Assembly: GCF_030296895.1 (NCBI RefSeq)
Contig: NZ_AP028022.1
Span: 620,001-684,000, forward strand
Reading direction: 5' to 3'
DNA: 64,000 bases
DNA from: Helicobacter felistomachi
Lineage (GTDB): Bacteria > Campylobacterota > Campylobacteria > Campylobacterales > Helicobacteraceae
Shown: positions 45,227-55,225 of the stretch, in pieces
Layout of the letters: every line of letters begins with the position of its first letter
Numbering within the stretch: position 1 is the first letter of the stretch
Translations under genes and position numbers: made by a program
The notes under the pieces: model-generated
Told to the model about the DNA's origin: nothing
The model's database searches: none
The model's input: the letters and a program-made list of their open reading frames with translations, nothing else

Positions 45227-45228
45227 GC

Positions 45229-45315
45229 TGGTGCCCAAAGCCGGACTTGAACCGGCACGGTATTGCTACCGAGGGATTTTAAGTCCCTTGTGTCTACCTA
45301 TTCCACCACCTGGGC
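45229..45315 (-). tRNA. tRNA-Leu(UAA)
   Basis: 87 bases with long variable arm; acceptor GCCCAGG...CTTTGGGC, anticodon loop CTTAAAA, CCA encoded. Two bases separate it from tRNA-Cys. Confidence 0.95.
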
Positions 45316-45388
45316 TGCTCGCAAACTAGGCTTAAAAAATGTTCATTAGGGCAGTGCCCCTGACAATCACAGGCTTTTATTAAACTTA

Positions 45389-45463
45389 TGGAGCGGGAAA
45401 CGGGGATCGAACCCGCGGCCCCGACCTTGGCAAGGTCGTGCTCTACCACTGAGCTATTCCCGC
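45389..45463 (-). tRNA. tRNA-Gly(GCC)
   Basis: 75 bases; acceptor GCGGGAA...TTCCCGC, anticodon loop TTGCCAA, T-arm GGTTCGATCC, CCA encoded. First gene of the Gly-Leu-Cys-Ser tRNA cluster. Confidence 0.95.
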
Positions 45464-45475
45464 ATAAAAGCCACG

Positions 45476-45504
45476 ATTCTAGCAAGATTTATTGTATAAG
45501 TCAA
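45476..45504 (-). promoter_or_regulatory. Promoter of the Gly-Leu-Cys-Ser tRNA cluster
   Basis: On the minus strand TTGACT (45504-45499), a 17-base spacer and TAGAAT (45481-45476) lie 12 bases upstream of the mature tRNA-Gly end, an optimal arrangement for a vegetative promoter. Confidence 0.75.
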
Positions 45505-45585
45505 GAGTTTTATCAAGGCAGATCAAGAGACTCCAAATACACCAAAAGGTGTTAGGATTGTCTATCTCAAACACAAGGAGTGTCT

Positions 45586-46344
45586 ATGGTCGTTGTCATT
45601 ACCGGAAGTGCTAGCGGGATTGGGCTGGGCATCGCACAAGCTTTCTTACAAGAAGGGCACAATGTGGTTTTTTCGGATCTCAATCAAAAGGCTTTGGATC
45701 AAGTTGCCGCCACCACGCCTTCTAAAAACGCGATCTTCATTCCCTGCGATGTGTCTAGTGAGTCTGCGTGCCAAAACCTCATACAAGAGAGCCACAAGGC
45801 GTTTGGCTCTGTGGATGTGCTCATCAATAACGCCGGCTTCCAGCATGTCGCTTTGCTGGAAGACTTCCCTACAGAAGTTTTTAACCAAATGTTACAAGTG
45901 GAGTTGGTGGGACCTTTCATGCTCACCAAATGCGCCTTTCCTTTGATGAAAGCGCAAAAATTCGGGCGCATTCTTAACATGGCCTCGATCAATGGTCTCG
46001 TGGGTTTTGCGGGCAAGGCGGCTTACAACAGCGCTAAACACGGACTCCTTGGACTGACTAAAGTTTGCGCTCTAGAGGGTGCGCTCTTTAACATTACGGC
46101 TAACGCCATTTGTCCGGGCTATGTCGATACGCCCTTAGTACGCAACCAATTAGCCGACCTAGCTAAGACCCGTCAAATGAGCGCACAAGAAGCCCTAGAA
46201 AAAATCCTCTACCCGCTCATCCCTCAAAAGCGCTTGGTTGCCATCGAAGACATCGCCAAGCTTGCCCTCTTTTTGGCAAGCGATGCGGCTAAGAGCATCA
46301 CGGGTCAGCCCTTTGTGATCGATGGCGGCTACCTAGCGCAATAG
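45586..46344 (+). CDS. 3-hydroxybutyrate-dehydrogenase-like SDR
   Basis: 252 residues from ATG 45586, five bases after AAGGAG; a GTG two codons earlier overlaps that site. Rossmann GSASGIGLGIA, NNAG in VLINNAGFQHVAL, Ser in LNMASINGLVG, YNSAKHGLLG (Tyr-x3-Lys) and the C-terminal GQPFVIDGGYLAQ. FQHVALLEDFP followed by the long EALEKILYPLIPQKRLV segment is typical of D-3-hydroxybutyrate dehydrogenase, which interconverts 3-hydroxybutyrate and acetoacetate. The substrate is inferred from overall similarity and remains provisional. Monocistronic. Confidence 0.8.
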   Translation: MVVVITGSASGIGLGIAQAFLQEGHNVVFSDLNQKALDQVAATTPSKNAIFIPCDVSSESACQNLIQESHKAFGSVDVLINNAGFQHVALLEDFPTEVFNQMLQVELVGPFMLTKCAFPLMKAQKFGRILNMASINGLVGFAGKAAYNSAKHGLLGLTKVCALEGALFNITANAICPGYVDTPLVRNQLADLAKTRQMSAQEALEKILYPLIPQKRLVAIEDIAKLALFLASDAAKSITGQPFVIDGGYLAQ

Positions 46345-46372
46345 GGGCGCAGTCGTGTAGGGATTGCTAGGG

Positions 46373-47938
46373 TTATAATCTCGTTTCTAATAGCTCTCTG
46401 GTGTAGGGGTGTTTGGGGTTTTTAAAAACCTCAGTCACCGCCCCACTCTCCACCACTGCGCCCTTATGCACGACTAAGACGCGATCGCACATGCACTCAA
46501 TGACATCTAAATCGTGACTGATAAACACGAAACTTAATTGCAATCTCTCTTGCAATTCTAAGAGCAAGGCAAGCACGACCTTTTGTAGGCTCTTATCTAA
46601 TGCCGAAGTGGGCTCGTCCATCACCACCACTTGCGGGCGGGTGAGGATCGCCCTTGCAATGGCGACCCTTTGGCGCTGCCCCCCGCTCAGCTCAAAAGGG
46701 TAATGATGTAAATGCTTTGCCTCCAGCCCCACCGCCTCTAAACTCTCTTGTGCTTGCTTGATATCTCCCTTAAGCCCCGCGCCCACAAACGCCTCTAATA
46801 AAATCTCTTGCACGCTCCAGCGGGGATTGAGCGAAGCAAAGGGGTTTTGGAAGACCATTTGCAAGGATTTGCGATAAGGCTTGAAACTTTGGCGGCTTAA
46901 GCCCCCCACACTCTGCCCCAAGAGCACCTGCACGCCTTGACTTTGGGCTAATTTCAACAAGCCCATCGCCAAAGAGCTTTTACCGCTCCCACTCTGCCCA
47001 ATGATCCCTAGCGTCTCTTGTTGGCGTAAATTAAAATTTACGCCCTTAATCGCCTCAAAAATGTCTTTCTTAAAGAATTTGGACTTGGTGTAAAACACGC
47101 TAAAATCTCGCACGCTCAAAGTGGGCTGATCTAGGGCGGGTGCGCGCTTTTTTTCTAGCTTTCTTGCTCCTAAAAGCATTTGCGTGTAAGGGTGTTTGGG
47201 GGCGTTAAAAAGCTCTTTTGTGGCGTTGTGCTCGCAAATTTGCCCCTTTTGCAAGACATAGACAGAATCGGCAAGCAGACCCACCGCCCCCAAATCGTGG
47301 CTGATGAACAACAACGCCATTTGGTGTTGCACGCTTAAAGTTTTTAACAATTCTAAAATCTGTAATTGCACCTGTGCGTCTAGGGCGGTGGTGGGCTCAT
47401 CGCAAATCAACAGCTTGGGGCGGTTGATTAACGCCATCGCTAAGGCCGCGCGCTGATTCTGCCCGCCACTGAGCTCATAAGGATACCTTTGGCACAAATC
47501 CATAGATAAGCCCACTTGTGCCATGACCGCCTCTAACCTCTCTTGTGCCTCTTGTTTGCTGGGCTTAGCGTGCAAACACAAAGCCTCCAAAATCTGCTTT
47601 TGGATTTTATGCAAGGGGTTTAATGCGCTTAAGGGCTCTTGGGCGATGTAGCCGATATGCTGCCCCCTTAAAGCACGCAAAGCCCCCTCGCTTAAACGCA
47701 ATAAATCCTGTCCTTTAAATAGAATTTGTCCGCTAATGGGGGCAATGCTAGGACTCAAGCGTAAAATGAGGCTAGCTAGTGAGCTTTTGCCACTGCCACT
47801 CTCGCCCACTAAAGCCACTCTTTGCCCAACGCCTACACTTAAATCAATGTCTTTTAGTAAGAAATCCGCCCCCACACGGGTGTTTAGGTTTTCAAGGCGT
47901 AGTATGGGGTTATTTAACGCTTGTGGCGCTGAAGGCAT
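46373..47938 (-). CDS. yejF: Duplicated ABC-transporter ATPase (YejF/DppDF type)
   Basis: 521 residues from ATG 47938 (MPSAPQALNNPILRLENLNT). Two complete ATPase domains: Walker A GESGSGKSSLA and GQSGSGKSSLA; signatures LSGGQNQRAA and LSGGQRQRVA; Walker B LLICDEPTTA and VVVMDEPTSA. Each is followed by the peptide-transporter tail (PKHPYTQMLL, PKHPYTRELL). The fused form powers Yej-type peptide/microcin importers. It follows yejE, overlapping its end. The binding protein and second permease genes are not next to it. Confidence 0.9.
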   Translation of the reverse strand: MPSAPQALNNPILRLENLNTRVGADFLLKDIDLSVGVGQRVALVGESGSGKSSLASLILRLSPSIAPISGQILFKGQDLLRLSEGALRALRGQHIGYIAQEPLSALNPLHKIQKQILEALCLHAKPSKQEAQERLEAVMAQVGLSMDLCQRYPYELSGGQNQRAALAMALINRPKLLICDEPTTALDAQVQLQILELLKTLSVQHQMALLFISHDLGAVGLLADSVYVLQKGQICEHNATKELFNAPKHPYTQMLLGARKLEKKRAPALDQPTLSVRDFSVFYTKSKFFKKDIFEAIKGVNFNLRQQETLGIIGQSGSGKSSLAMGLLKLAQSQGVQVLLGQSVGGLSRQSFKPYRKSLQMVFQNPFASLNPRWSVQEILLEAFVGAGLKGDIKQAQESLEAVGLEAKHLHHYPFELSGGQRQRVAIARAILTRPQVVVMDEPTSALDKSLQKVVLALLLELQERLQLSFVFISHDLDVIECMCDRVLVVHKGAVVESGAVTEVFKNPKHPYTRELLETRL

Positions 47939-48937
47939 CGCGCACCCCCTCTCCAATAAAGACTAAGATCGAAAGCAATAGTGCGGTGGCAAAAAAGCCC
48001 ACTAAGGCTAAGTGGGGGGCGTAAAGATTGTTCTTGCCTTGATTTAACAGCTCGCCCAAGCTGGCAGAGCCTACGGGCATGCCAAAGCCTAGAAAGTCAA
48101 GGCTGACCAAAGTACCGATGCTACCGGCCATCACAAAGGGTAGGTAAGTGATGGTGGCGACCAGAGCGTTGGGCAAAATATGGTAGAAAATCACCCGTGC
48201 ATCGCTCACGCCTAGGGCATAAGAAGCCTTGACATAGTCCATGTTGCGCCCCCTTAAAAACTCGGTGCGCACCACCTGCGCTAAGCCCATCCAAGAAAAC
48301 GCCAGCACCAGCCCTAAGAGCCACCAAAAATTGGGCGTGAATAAGTTAGACAGGATGATGAGTAAAAAGAGCATGGGGATGGCACTCCAAATCTCAATAC
48401 AGCGCTGCCCCAATAAGTCAATGAGTCCCCCATAGTAGCCCTGAAGTGCCCCGATCGCCACACCAATCGCCACACTAAAGATGCTTAAAATCAACCCGAA
48501 TAAAATAGAAATACGGTAGCCATAGACAAGGCGGGCGAGCACATCGCGGGCTTGATCGTCCGTGCCTAGCCAGTGCTTTAGGCTTGGGGGGTGGGGGCGG
48601 GCTGTTTTAAGTCCATAATGATGGTGTCGTAAGAGTAGGGGATTAAAGGCCAAATCACAAAGGCATTTTTAAGTAAATGGTTTTTGACATAAGGGTCGGT
48701 GTAGTCTGCACTGGTGTAAAAGTCCCCCCCAAAGGCGGTTTCGGGGTAGTCCTTAAAAATGGGGAAGTAGGCTTGATGGTCTTTGTAAATGAAAAGAGGC
48801 TTGTCATTCACCCAAAGTTCCGCCCCCAATGAGAGCACAAACAACACCACAAAGACCACCAACGCCCAAAACGCCCGTTTATTCGCCTTAAACGCCCTTA
48901 AACGCCGTGCTTGTAAATCCAAACGCCATCCTTGCAC
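47910..48937 (-). pseudogene. yejE: YejE-like ABC peptide permease, one frame change
   Basis: 48937-48578 carries the N-terminus: RAFKANKRAFWALVVFVVLF (first helix), the periplasmic loop with AAFGGDFYTSADYTDPYVKN-like sequence and YDTIIMDLKQPAPTP; 48653-47910 continues SLKHWLGTDDQARDVLARLV, YGYRISILFGLILSIFSVAI and the permease signature SYALGVSDARVIFYHILPNA. One more C in the CCCCCC run near 48585 joins them. Complete, it would be about 342 residues, normal for YejE. No yejA or yejB is found upstream; a divergent DUF262 gene starts there. The importer is thus incomplete at this site. Confidence 0.85.
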
Positions 48938-49050
48938 TTTATAATGAAAGGGGTATTTTACAGCAAAAAGTGCATAAGGGGCTTAGTTTTGGTGGGTGCA
49001 AGATTGGTTTTTATGCTAGACTTAATTTTTATTTATTTAAGGATATGTTT

Positions 49051-50745
49051 ATGGCAGAGATGAAAACAGAGCAAAAAAGTGTCTTGGACTATTTGTCTAA
49101 AAACGAGTTTTTGATCCCCGAGTACCAACGCCCCTATGCGTGGGATGAAGAGCAATGCACCCAGCTTTGGGACGATTTGGAGGATTTTTTTGATGAAAAA
49201 GAGGGGCAGGCGGAGTATTTTTTAGGTCCTGTAGTCATGTACAAACAAAATGGAGCACAACACATCATAGATGGGCAACAACGCACAACTACCTTAATCC
49301 TGCTCTTAAAAGCCCTTTACAACAAGGCCTACAAGGACAAGAGTGAGGAAACCAGCAATCTAGTGAGCATGCTCGAGTCTTACCTGTGGGATAGGGACGA
49401 CATCAGTGGCAAACCCGATTACCAAAAAACACGCCTCAAAAGTGAAGTGGCGACTGATGCACAAGTTGAGGTATTGGAGGCCATCTTAAACAACACCTAT
49501 GCAATCCCCGAAAAAGTGGACCCAAAAGCCTCTCTCTATGAAAAGAATTACTGCTTTTTCTTAGGGAAGTCAGATGACTTTGCTAGAGAGCGTCCTACGC
49601 AATGGAATAGATTTTGTGTGACGCTTTTAAAATCTTGTGTGTTGTTGCCCATTGAATGCGAGGGGGCGAGTGAGGACAAAAAATTAGAAAATGCCTTGCG
49701 GATTTTCAACACCTTAAACAATCGGGGGTTGCCTTTAAGCGATGCAGACATGTTTAAAAGCATCATTTTTAAGAATAAGGAAGGCTTGGAGGAAAAGAGC
49801 GAGTTTGTGCAGATGTGGAAGGAATTAGAAGAGCACAATGACAGTAGTTTGGTGAATGGGCTAGACAATTTCTTTAGGCATTACATGCATGTCGTGCGGG
49901 CGAGGGAACAAGATAAATCCAAAGAAAAGAATTTGCGAGACTTTTTCTTGAAAAAGCACAAAAAAATTTTAGAAGACAAGAGCGTTAAGGTGATGGAGGA
50001 AATCAAGCGATTAAAAGACTTTTGGGCGACCAAGCCAGCAGACAAAAGAGCCCAACAATTCTACGATGTGTTGTGCTTTTCCCCTAACGAATATTGGAAA
50101 TACCTCAACAGCACCTATTGCATGCACTGCCAAGAGCATGGGCAAAATTATGAGGAAGGGTTGGCGCACTTTTTTGCCCGCATGATCACCCACATCTGTG
50201 TGAAGTTTATCGCCCAGCCCACCGTAAATACAACCAAAATTCTCATCTTCAATGCCTACACTTCCCTATATAACAAAGACAAAGAGAACAAATTGGACTT
50301 TCAAACGGACACAGCACAGATTTTAGACAATGAAACTCTATTTAGAGCACAATTTTTTAAGGCAAATAAGCTCATTCCTGCCTTGTTGCGGCTGTATCTC
50401 TATGTCAAATACCCCGCACAAGAGCCGTTTTTGCCCGGACAAATTGAGCATATCTTCCCCCGCACCACAAAATGGCAACCCGGTTACACGGGCTGGAATA
50501 GCAAAAAGGAAGCAGAGCCTTTTATCGAATCGATTGGCAATAAAATGTGGCTTACGCAAAGAGAAAATATCCAAGCCGGCAATAATTACTTCGATGTGAA
50601 AAAGAAGAAGTATCAAAAATCCAAATATTTGGAAGCCCAAGCATTGGCGAAACTCAAACAGGATGATTGGCTTAAAGCGGACATTGAAGCCCGTAACGAA
50701 GACATCTACCAAACTCTAAGAAAATTTTTCTTAGAAAATTTATAG
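49051..50745 (+). CDS. GmrSD-like DUF262/DUF1524 protein (type IV restriction family)
   Basis: 564 residues from ATG 49051, preceded at seven bases by AAGGA. The N-terminal DUF262 (GmrS-like) domain has [15 protein letters not shown] and the [15 protein letters not shown] block (DGQQR, NTP-hydrolysing ParB-like site), then [20 protein letters not shown]. The C-terminal DUF1524 (GmrD-like, HNH-fold) domain shows [13 protein letters not shown], then [15 protein letters not shown]. Proteins with this layout cleave modified phage DNA (GmrSD, BrxU, SspE relatives). It is monocistronic, divergent from yejE and convergent with dcd (stop codons overlap). No modification genes lie nearby, consistent with a stand-alone type IV enzyme. 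Confidence 0.88.
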   Translation: MAEMKTEQKSVLDYLSKNEFLIPEYQRPYAWDEEQCTQLWDDLEDFFDEKEGQAEYFLGPVVMYKQNGAQHIIDGQQRTTTLILLLKALYNKAYKDKSEETSNLVSMLESYLWDRDDISGKPDYQKTRLKSEVATDAQVEVLEAILNNTYAIPEKVDPKASLYEKNYCFFLGKSDDFARERPTQWNRFCVTLLKSCVLLPIECEGASEDKKLENALRIFNTLNNRGLPLSDADMFKSIIFKNKEGLEEKSEFVQMWKELEEHNDSSLVNGLDNFFRHYMHVVRAREQDKSKEKNLRDFFLKKHKKILEDKSVKVMEEIKRLKDFWATKPADKRAQQFYDVLCFSPNEYWKYLNSTYCMHCQEHGQNYEEGLAHFFARMITHICVKFIAQPTVNTTKILIFNAYTSLYNKDKENKLDFQTDTAQILDNETLFRAQFFKANKLIPALLRLYLYVKYPAQEPFLPGQIEHIFPRTTKWQPGYTGWNSKKEAEPFIESIGNKMWLTQRENIQAGNNYFDVKKKKYQKSKYLEAQALAKLKQDDWLKADIEARNEDIYQTLRKFFLENL

Positions 50746-51303
50746 CCCTACTCTAGGCAAGGTGATCCCTTGTTGGCCTTGGTATTTGCCTTGTTTGTCC
50801 TTGTAGCTGGTGGCACAGACGCTATCGCCTTGTAAAAACACCACTTGGGCGATCCCCTCATTGGCATAGACTTTTGCCGGCAAAGAAGTCGTGTTAGAAA
50901 TCTCAATGGTGATGTGCCCCTCAAATTCGGGCTCAAAGGGGGTAACATTGACAATGATCCCACACCTTGCATAGGTGCTCTTGCCTAGACAAATGGCGAG
51001 GACATCCTTGGGCATTTTAATGTATTCAATGCTGTGCGCTAGGGCGAAAGCATTGGGGGGGATGGTGATAAAGTCCTTGGTGTGGATCGTTTCGACTAGG
51101 GCTAGGTTGAAGTTTTTGGGATCGACCACGCCCGTGTCCATGGATTTAAACAGCTTAAACTCTGTGCCGACTCGAATGTCGTAGCCATAGCTGCTCAGTC
51201 CATAGCTGATCGTGCCCTTGCTGACTTGTTTTTCACAAAAGGGGGCGATCATGGCGTGTTGTTCGCTCATCTCTTTGATCCAAGTGTCTGCTTTTAAACC
51301 CAT
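50740..51303 (-). CDS. dcd: dCTP deaminase
   Basis: 187 residues from ATG 51303 ([12 protein letters not shown]), preceded by [59 protein letters not shown] and [20 protein letters not shown] are the family blocks, with the catalytic Glu in the last. It makes dUTP from dCTP for thymidylate synthesis. Confidence 0.93.
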   Translation of the reverse strand: MGLKADTWIKEMSEQHAMIAPFCEKQVSKGTISYGLSSYGYDIRVGTEFKLFKSMDTGVVDPKNFNLALVETIHTKDFITIPPNAFALAHSIEYIKMPKDVLAICLGKSTYARCGIIVNVTPFEPEFEGHITIEISNTTSLPAKVYANEGIAQVVFLQGDSVCATSYKDKQGKYQGQQGITLPRVGL

Positions 51304-51389
51304 AGCAACCTCCAAAAACCCCCATTATAGCACAGCCTTTTAAGCTTGTTTAAGCTTTGCCTTGTTAAGAATAGAGAAAAAGGCTTTTT

Positions 51390-52478
51390 ATGCGCTCTCT
51401 CTACGACCTTTCTTTAAAAGACTTGCAAGATTACGCCCTCTTACAAGGCTTTAAACCCTTTGTCGCCAAACAACTCTTTAGCTGGCTTTACCACCGCTAC
51501 GCCACCTCAACGGATCAAATGCATAATTTATCCAAGGCGTTTCGGGCGTGCTTAGATAGGGATTTTTGCGTGCAAACTCTCAGCGTTGGGGCTAAAGAGT
51601 GCAGCACAGACAAGAGCGAAAAGTATTTGTTCCTCACGCCCGATCACCACAGCTTTGAAAGCGTGTTTATGGTGATGAAACCCACGCAATTAGACGCGGA
51701 CGGGCAAATTGTGGCGCAAGAAAAGCTGACTTTTTGTTTGAGCTCACAAATTGGGTGTCAAGTGGGCTGTGTGTTTTGCGCCACAGCTAGGGGGGGCTTT
51801 GTTAGGGATTTAAAGGCGGGTGAGATCGTGGAGCAAGTGGTAACACTCAAAAGAGAGCATAACCTAGAGCCCACAAAGGGAATCAACTTAGTCTTCATGG
51901 GCATGGGTGAGCCCTTGCATAATTTTAACGAAGTGGTGAAAGCGATTGGGATTTTAAGCGATCCGCATGGCTTAAACATCTCCCCAAGGCGCATCACCAT
52001 TTCCACAAGTGGCGTTGTGCCCGTGATCGACGCTTTGGGGGCTTTGGATTTGGGCGTGCAACTGGCAATCTCCTTGCATGCGGTCAATGACGCTCTGCGA
52101 TCCAAACTCATGCCCATCAACAAAACCTACAACCTAGAAGCCTTGATCCAAGCGATCAAACGCTTCCCCGTGGATACCCGTAAAAGGGTCATGTTTGAAT
52201 ATCTAGTGATTAAAGATTGCAACGATGGGCTAGAGCACGCTAAGGCGTTGTTAAGGCTTTTAAATGGGTTAAAGGCGAAGGTGAATTTAATCCCCTACAA
52301 CCCCAACCCGAGCTTGAAGTTTGAGCGCCCAGACTTGGATAAGGTCGCGCAATTTGCCGACTTTCTTAACCAAAAGGGCTTGCTCTGCACTTTACGCATT
52401 TCTAAGGGGCTAGACATCAGTGCGGCGTGTGGACAACTGCGCGAGAAGAAACAGGGGCTGGCTATTTCAGCTGTATGA
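51390..52478 (+). CDS. rlmN: 23S rRNA (adenine-2503-C2)-methyltransferase RlmN
   Basis: 362 residues, radical-SAM enzyme. The 4Fe-4S motif is CQVGCVFCATARGGF; LVFMGMGEPLHNFNEVVKAI, RRITISTSGVVPVI and LAISLHAVND follow; the C-terminal reactive Cys is in CTLRISKGLDISAACGQLRE. It also modifies some tRNAs. It overlaps the convergent lipoprotein gene by 17 bases. Confidence 0.95.
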   Translation: MRSLYDLSLKDLQDYALLQGFKPFVAKQLFSWLYHRYATSTDQMHNLSKAFRACLDRDFCVQTLSVGAKECSTDKSEKYLFLTPDHHSFESVFMVMKPTQLDADGQIVAQEKLTFCLSSQIGCQVGCVFCATARGGFVRDLKAGEIVEQVVTLKREHNLEPTKGINLVFMGMGEPLHNFNEVVKAIGILSDPHGLNISPRRITISTSGVVPVIDALGALDLGVQLAISLHAVNDALRSKLMPINKTYNLEALIQAIKRFPVDTRKRVMFEYLVIKDCNDGLEHAKALLRLLNGLKAKVNLIPYNPNPSLKFERPDLDKVAQFADFLNQKGLLCTLRISKGLDISAACGQLREKKQGLAISAV

Positions 52479-53304
52479 AGTATTGACAGCGGTAAAACTT
52501 TTCGCCAAGTTTGGGGTCTTCTAATAAGGCGTGGAGTTTATCGCCATTGAGGGGTTTGGCTTGCTTGAAGTGGCGGAGTAAATAGCGATCTTTGGGGCTG
52601 GTGATGTCGGGTTTTAAACGGGCAAAAAACGCGCTTTGTAAAATCCTTTGGTGGTCTATTTGGGTGTCGCAACCCACGATGATGTCGTGCAGGGCGACTT
52701 TGGCTTGGTTGATGGGCTCTATTTGGCTGTAATGCTGGCTTAACACCACGAAGTACGCCTTTTGCATGCGTTGGCACTGCTTGGTTTCGCTCGCCTTGAT
52801 GATTAAATGCGCCCCTAGCTCGTTAAACAGGGCGTTCTTGGCGCAGTAATTTAGCAAGGTGTGGTAGGACTCTTGAGTCTTTTTTGGCTCTCTAGCGTAG
52901 GCTTCTTGGGTGTTTTTGAGCTCATCCATCACCTGCGCGCGTTTGATCTCGATCCCATTTGGCATGGGCGTGCCTTGGATGTCTTGTGAGCTCAAGCCCG
53001 CACTCTCTGTAACTGCAGGTTTTTTAGACTCTTTTACCTTGCCCCCTAATTGCTTTTCTAGGTTGGCTTGCTCTTTTTGGGCTTGTTCTTCGGGGGTGTC
53101 TAGCATGACGGGGTCTAAACGGGTGTAATACACGGGTGGGCCATCGTCGTCATCGTCATCGTCAAACAAGCCTTGGTGGGTTTGTTTTAAATTGTCTTCA
53201 TTGTCGCTAGATAAGCCCGACATGGTAGGCATCATCATGAAGGGCATCATCCCCATACACCCGATAAACAAGAAAGACACTAAACCTAAGAGTAGAGGGC
53301 GCAC
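52462..53304 (-). CDS. Putative lipoprotein with poly-Asp run
   Basis: 280 residues. Signal and lipobox LGLVSFLFIGC (Cys16), then Met-rich MGMMPFMMMPTM and a run of seven Asp (residues about 48-54) encoded by mixed GAT/GAC codons. The rest is charged and helical, with four Cys in the distal half (NYCAKN, TKQCQR, VGCDTQ, YRCQYF). No family recognised. It follows mreC directly (one-base overlap), so it may be transcribed with the mreB-mreC elongasome genes. Confidence 0.7.
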   Translation of the reverse strand: MRPLLLGLVSFLFIGCMGMMPFMMMPTMSGLSSDNEDNLKQTHQGLFDDDDDDDGPPVYYTRLDPVMLDTPEEQAQKEQANLEKQLGGKVKESKKPAVTESAGLSSQDIQGTPMPNGIEIKRAQVMDELKNTQEAYAREPKKTQESYHTLLNYCAKNALFNELGAHLIIKASETKQCQRMQKAYFVVLSQHYSQIEPINQAKVALHDIIVGCDTQIDHQRILQSAFFARLKPDITSPKDRYLLRHFKQAKPLNGDKLHALLEDPKLGEKFYRCQYFIQLK

Positions 53305-54167
53305 TAGGGCACCGCCACAACAATCGCCTCAAAGAGCATGTTTTGGGGGTGTTTGATGTTGAGTAGGGCTTTTTTGTAAAGGTAGTGGTCTTCAATGTGC
53401 GCGATTGTGCCGACATAGATATTAGGGCTAAAGATATGGTCTAAGCCGCTGGTAAAAACAGCATCCCCCACCTTAAACGAAGCGTAAGCGGGCAAAAAAT
53501 CCACATAGGTTTTAAAGTTTTCATTCGTAACAAAGCCATAGTAAATTTGATCCCCACTTTTCACCACCACGCTGTAACTCATTTGTTTATCCCCGTGCAG
53601 AAGCCCCACAAAGTGCCCGTCTTGTTGGATCACGGTGCCGAGCACTTGGTTAAAGGCGACCATGCCTAAAATCTTGTCTTTAGGGTAGGATTTGTGGATG
53701 TCTAGAAGCACCCGATGGGGGTCGTCCATACGCGCAAAGCCATAAATGCGTGCGGGAGTGAAGGTGGGGGTGGGGAGCAGGTCGGTGGGACTTTCTACCT
53801 CAGTGCTGGGGGGGCAAACTTTGGGGTTTGGCATTTCAGGGCTTAGGTTTTCAAGGCCTGGCGTGTCTAGGTTAGATTTTTCTAGCTGTTGCAAGTCATC
53901 TAGCTCAAGGGTTAACGCCTCGTTTTTGGCGCTTAGATTGGCATAAGCGAGTTTTAAATTTTCATAGGCCTTAAGTTGCCGTCGATCTTCTTCAATCAAG
54001 CGGGCTTGGTCGAAGTGTTTTTGGTAGGCAAAGATGAAGTTATCTTTTGTGGTGAGAATAAAGACACGGATTTTATCGCTGATAAAACTGCTCGAGCCTT
54101 TGATATTGAGCCAGTAAAGCACCCCAAAAATGGCAATCAAGACCAAAAGGGTGCGCCGGCTAATCAA
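53304..54167 (-). CDS. mreC: Rod shape-determining protein MreC
   Basis: 287 residues from TTG 54167, three bases beyond the true mreB stop. One N-terminal anchor (TLLVLIAIFGVLYWLNI), a coiled coil (about 60-95) and the MreC beta domain: YGFARMDDPHRVLLDIHKSY, GMVAFNQVLGTVIQQDGHFV, GDAVFTSGLDHIFSPNIYVG. It links MreB filaments to the periplasmic wall enzymes such as PBP2. Confidence 0.9.
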   Translation of the reverse strand: MISRRTLLVLIAIFGVLYWLNIKGSSSFISDKIRVFILTTKDNFIFAYQKHFDQARLIEEDRRQLKAYENLKLAYANLSAKNEALTLELDDLQQLEKSNLDTPGLENLSPEMPNPKVCPPSTEVESPTDLLPTPTFTPARIYGFARMDDPHRVLLDIHKSYPKDKILGMVAFNQVLGTVIQQDGHFVGLLHGDKQMSYSVVVKSGDQIYYGFVTNENFKTYVDFLPAYASFKVGDAVFTSGLDHIFSPNIYVGTIAHIEDHYLYKKALLNIKHPQNMLFEAIVVAVP

Positions 54168-54170
54168 AAA

Positions 54171-55206
54171 TTAAATATCCCCCAAAGAACTCAATAAATC
54201 TAAATCTTCAATCGCCTTGCTTGTGCCCCTTGCCACCGCGAGTAAGGGCTCTTCGCCCACGAATACGGGGAGTTTGACGATGCTACTTAGGTATTTATCT
54301 AGTCCCCTAATGAGCGCCCCCGCCCGTCAGCACCACGCCATTTTCTACCAAATCCCGTGCTAAATCGGGCTTGACCTCTTCTAACACAGACTTTAAGGCG
54401 TTGCTGATCTCGCGAATTTGCTCTTTAATGGCTTCCCTGACATCTTCGCTGTTGAGCTCAATGGTGTTTAAAATCCCGCTCACCTGATCGCGCCCGCTGA
54501 CCTCCATCGTCAAAGGGGGGTTGAGCTCAACGGCCGAGCCAATCGCGATTTTGATTTCCTCGCCCGTGCGCTCGCCAATTTGCAGGTTATAGGTCTTGCG
54601 CACATAATCCACAATGCTCGCATCTAATTTATTGCCCGCCACCCGAATGCTCTTACTCACCACAAGCCCGCCTAAACTGATCACACCAATTTCAGTCGTG
54701 CCCCCCCCGATGTCGACAATCAAGCTGCCTTGTGGGTCTTTGACCGGCAAACCCGCCCCAATGGCTGCTGCCATAGGCTCTTCAATCAAAAAGACTTCCC
54801 TAGCCCCCGCACTCATGGCACTCTCTTTCACCGCTTTGCGCTCCACGCTGGTTAAGCCATAAGGCACGCACACCATGATGCGCGGACGGATCAAGGACTT
54901 GCGCTTATGTGCCTTTTCAATGAAGTAGCGGATCATTTTTTCGGTGATGTTAAAATCCGCGATCACGCCATCTTTCATAGGACGGATGGCTTGCACCCCT
55001 GCAGGAGTCTTGCCAATCATTTCCTTCGCTTCTGTGCCTACGGCTAGGATTTCCTCCATGCGGTCGTACTTGTTGAGCTTAACCGCCACAATGGAAGGTT
55101 CGTTGATAATAATACCCTGCCCCTTGACAGACACCACGGTGTTGGCCGTGCCTAGGTCAATGGCGACATCGTGGGAGAACACGCCGATTAATTTATCTAA
55201 GATCAT
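54171..55206 (-). pseudogene. mreB: mreB, rod shape protein, apparent one-base frame change near the 3' end
   Basis: Actin-like MreB. FSHDVAIDLGTANTVVSVKG is phosphate loop 1; VDIGGGTTEIGVISLGG the second; LTGGGA the adenosine motif. The frame then ends (GGGAH-stop at 54307). One extra G in the GGGGG run (plus-strand C5 at about 54318-54322) restores ALIRGLDKYLSSIVKLPVFV and the tail EDLDLLSSLGDI, ending at 54171 next to the mreC start. The restored protein has about 345 residues, exactly normal. Because mreB is central to cell shape, base-calling error is the most likely cause. Confidence 0.85.
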
Positions 55207-55225
55207 GAGACTCTTTCCTTTGGAT

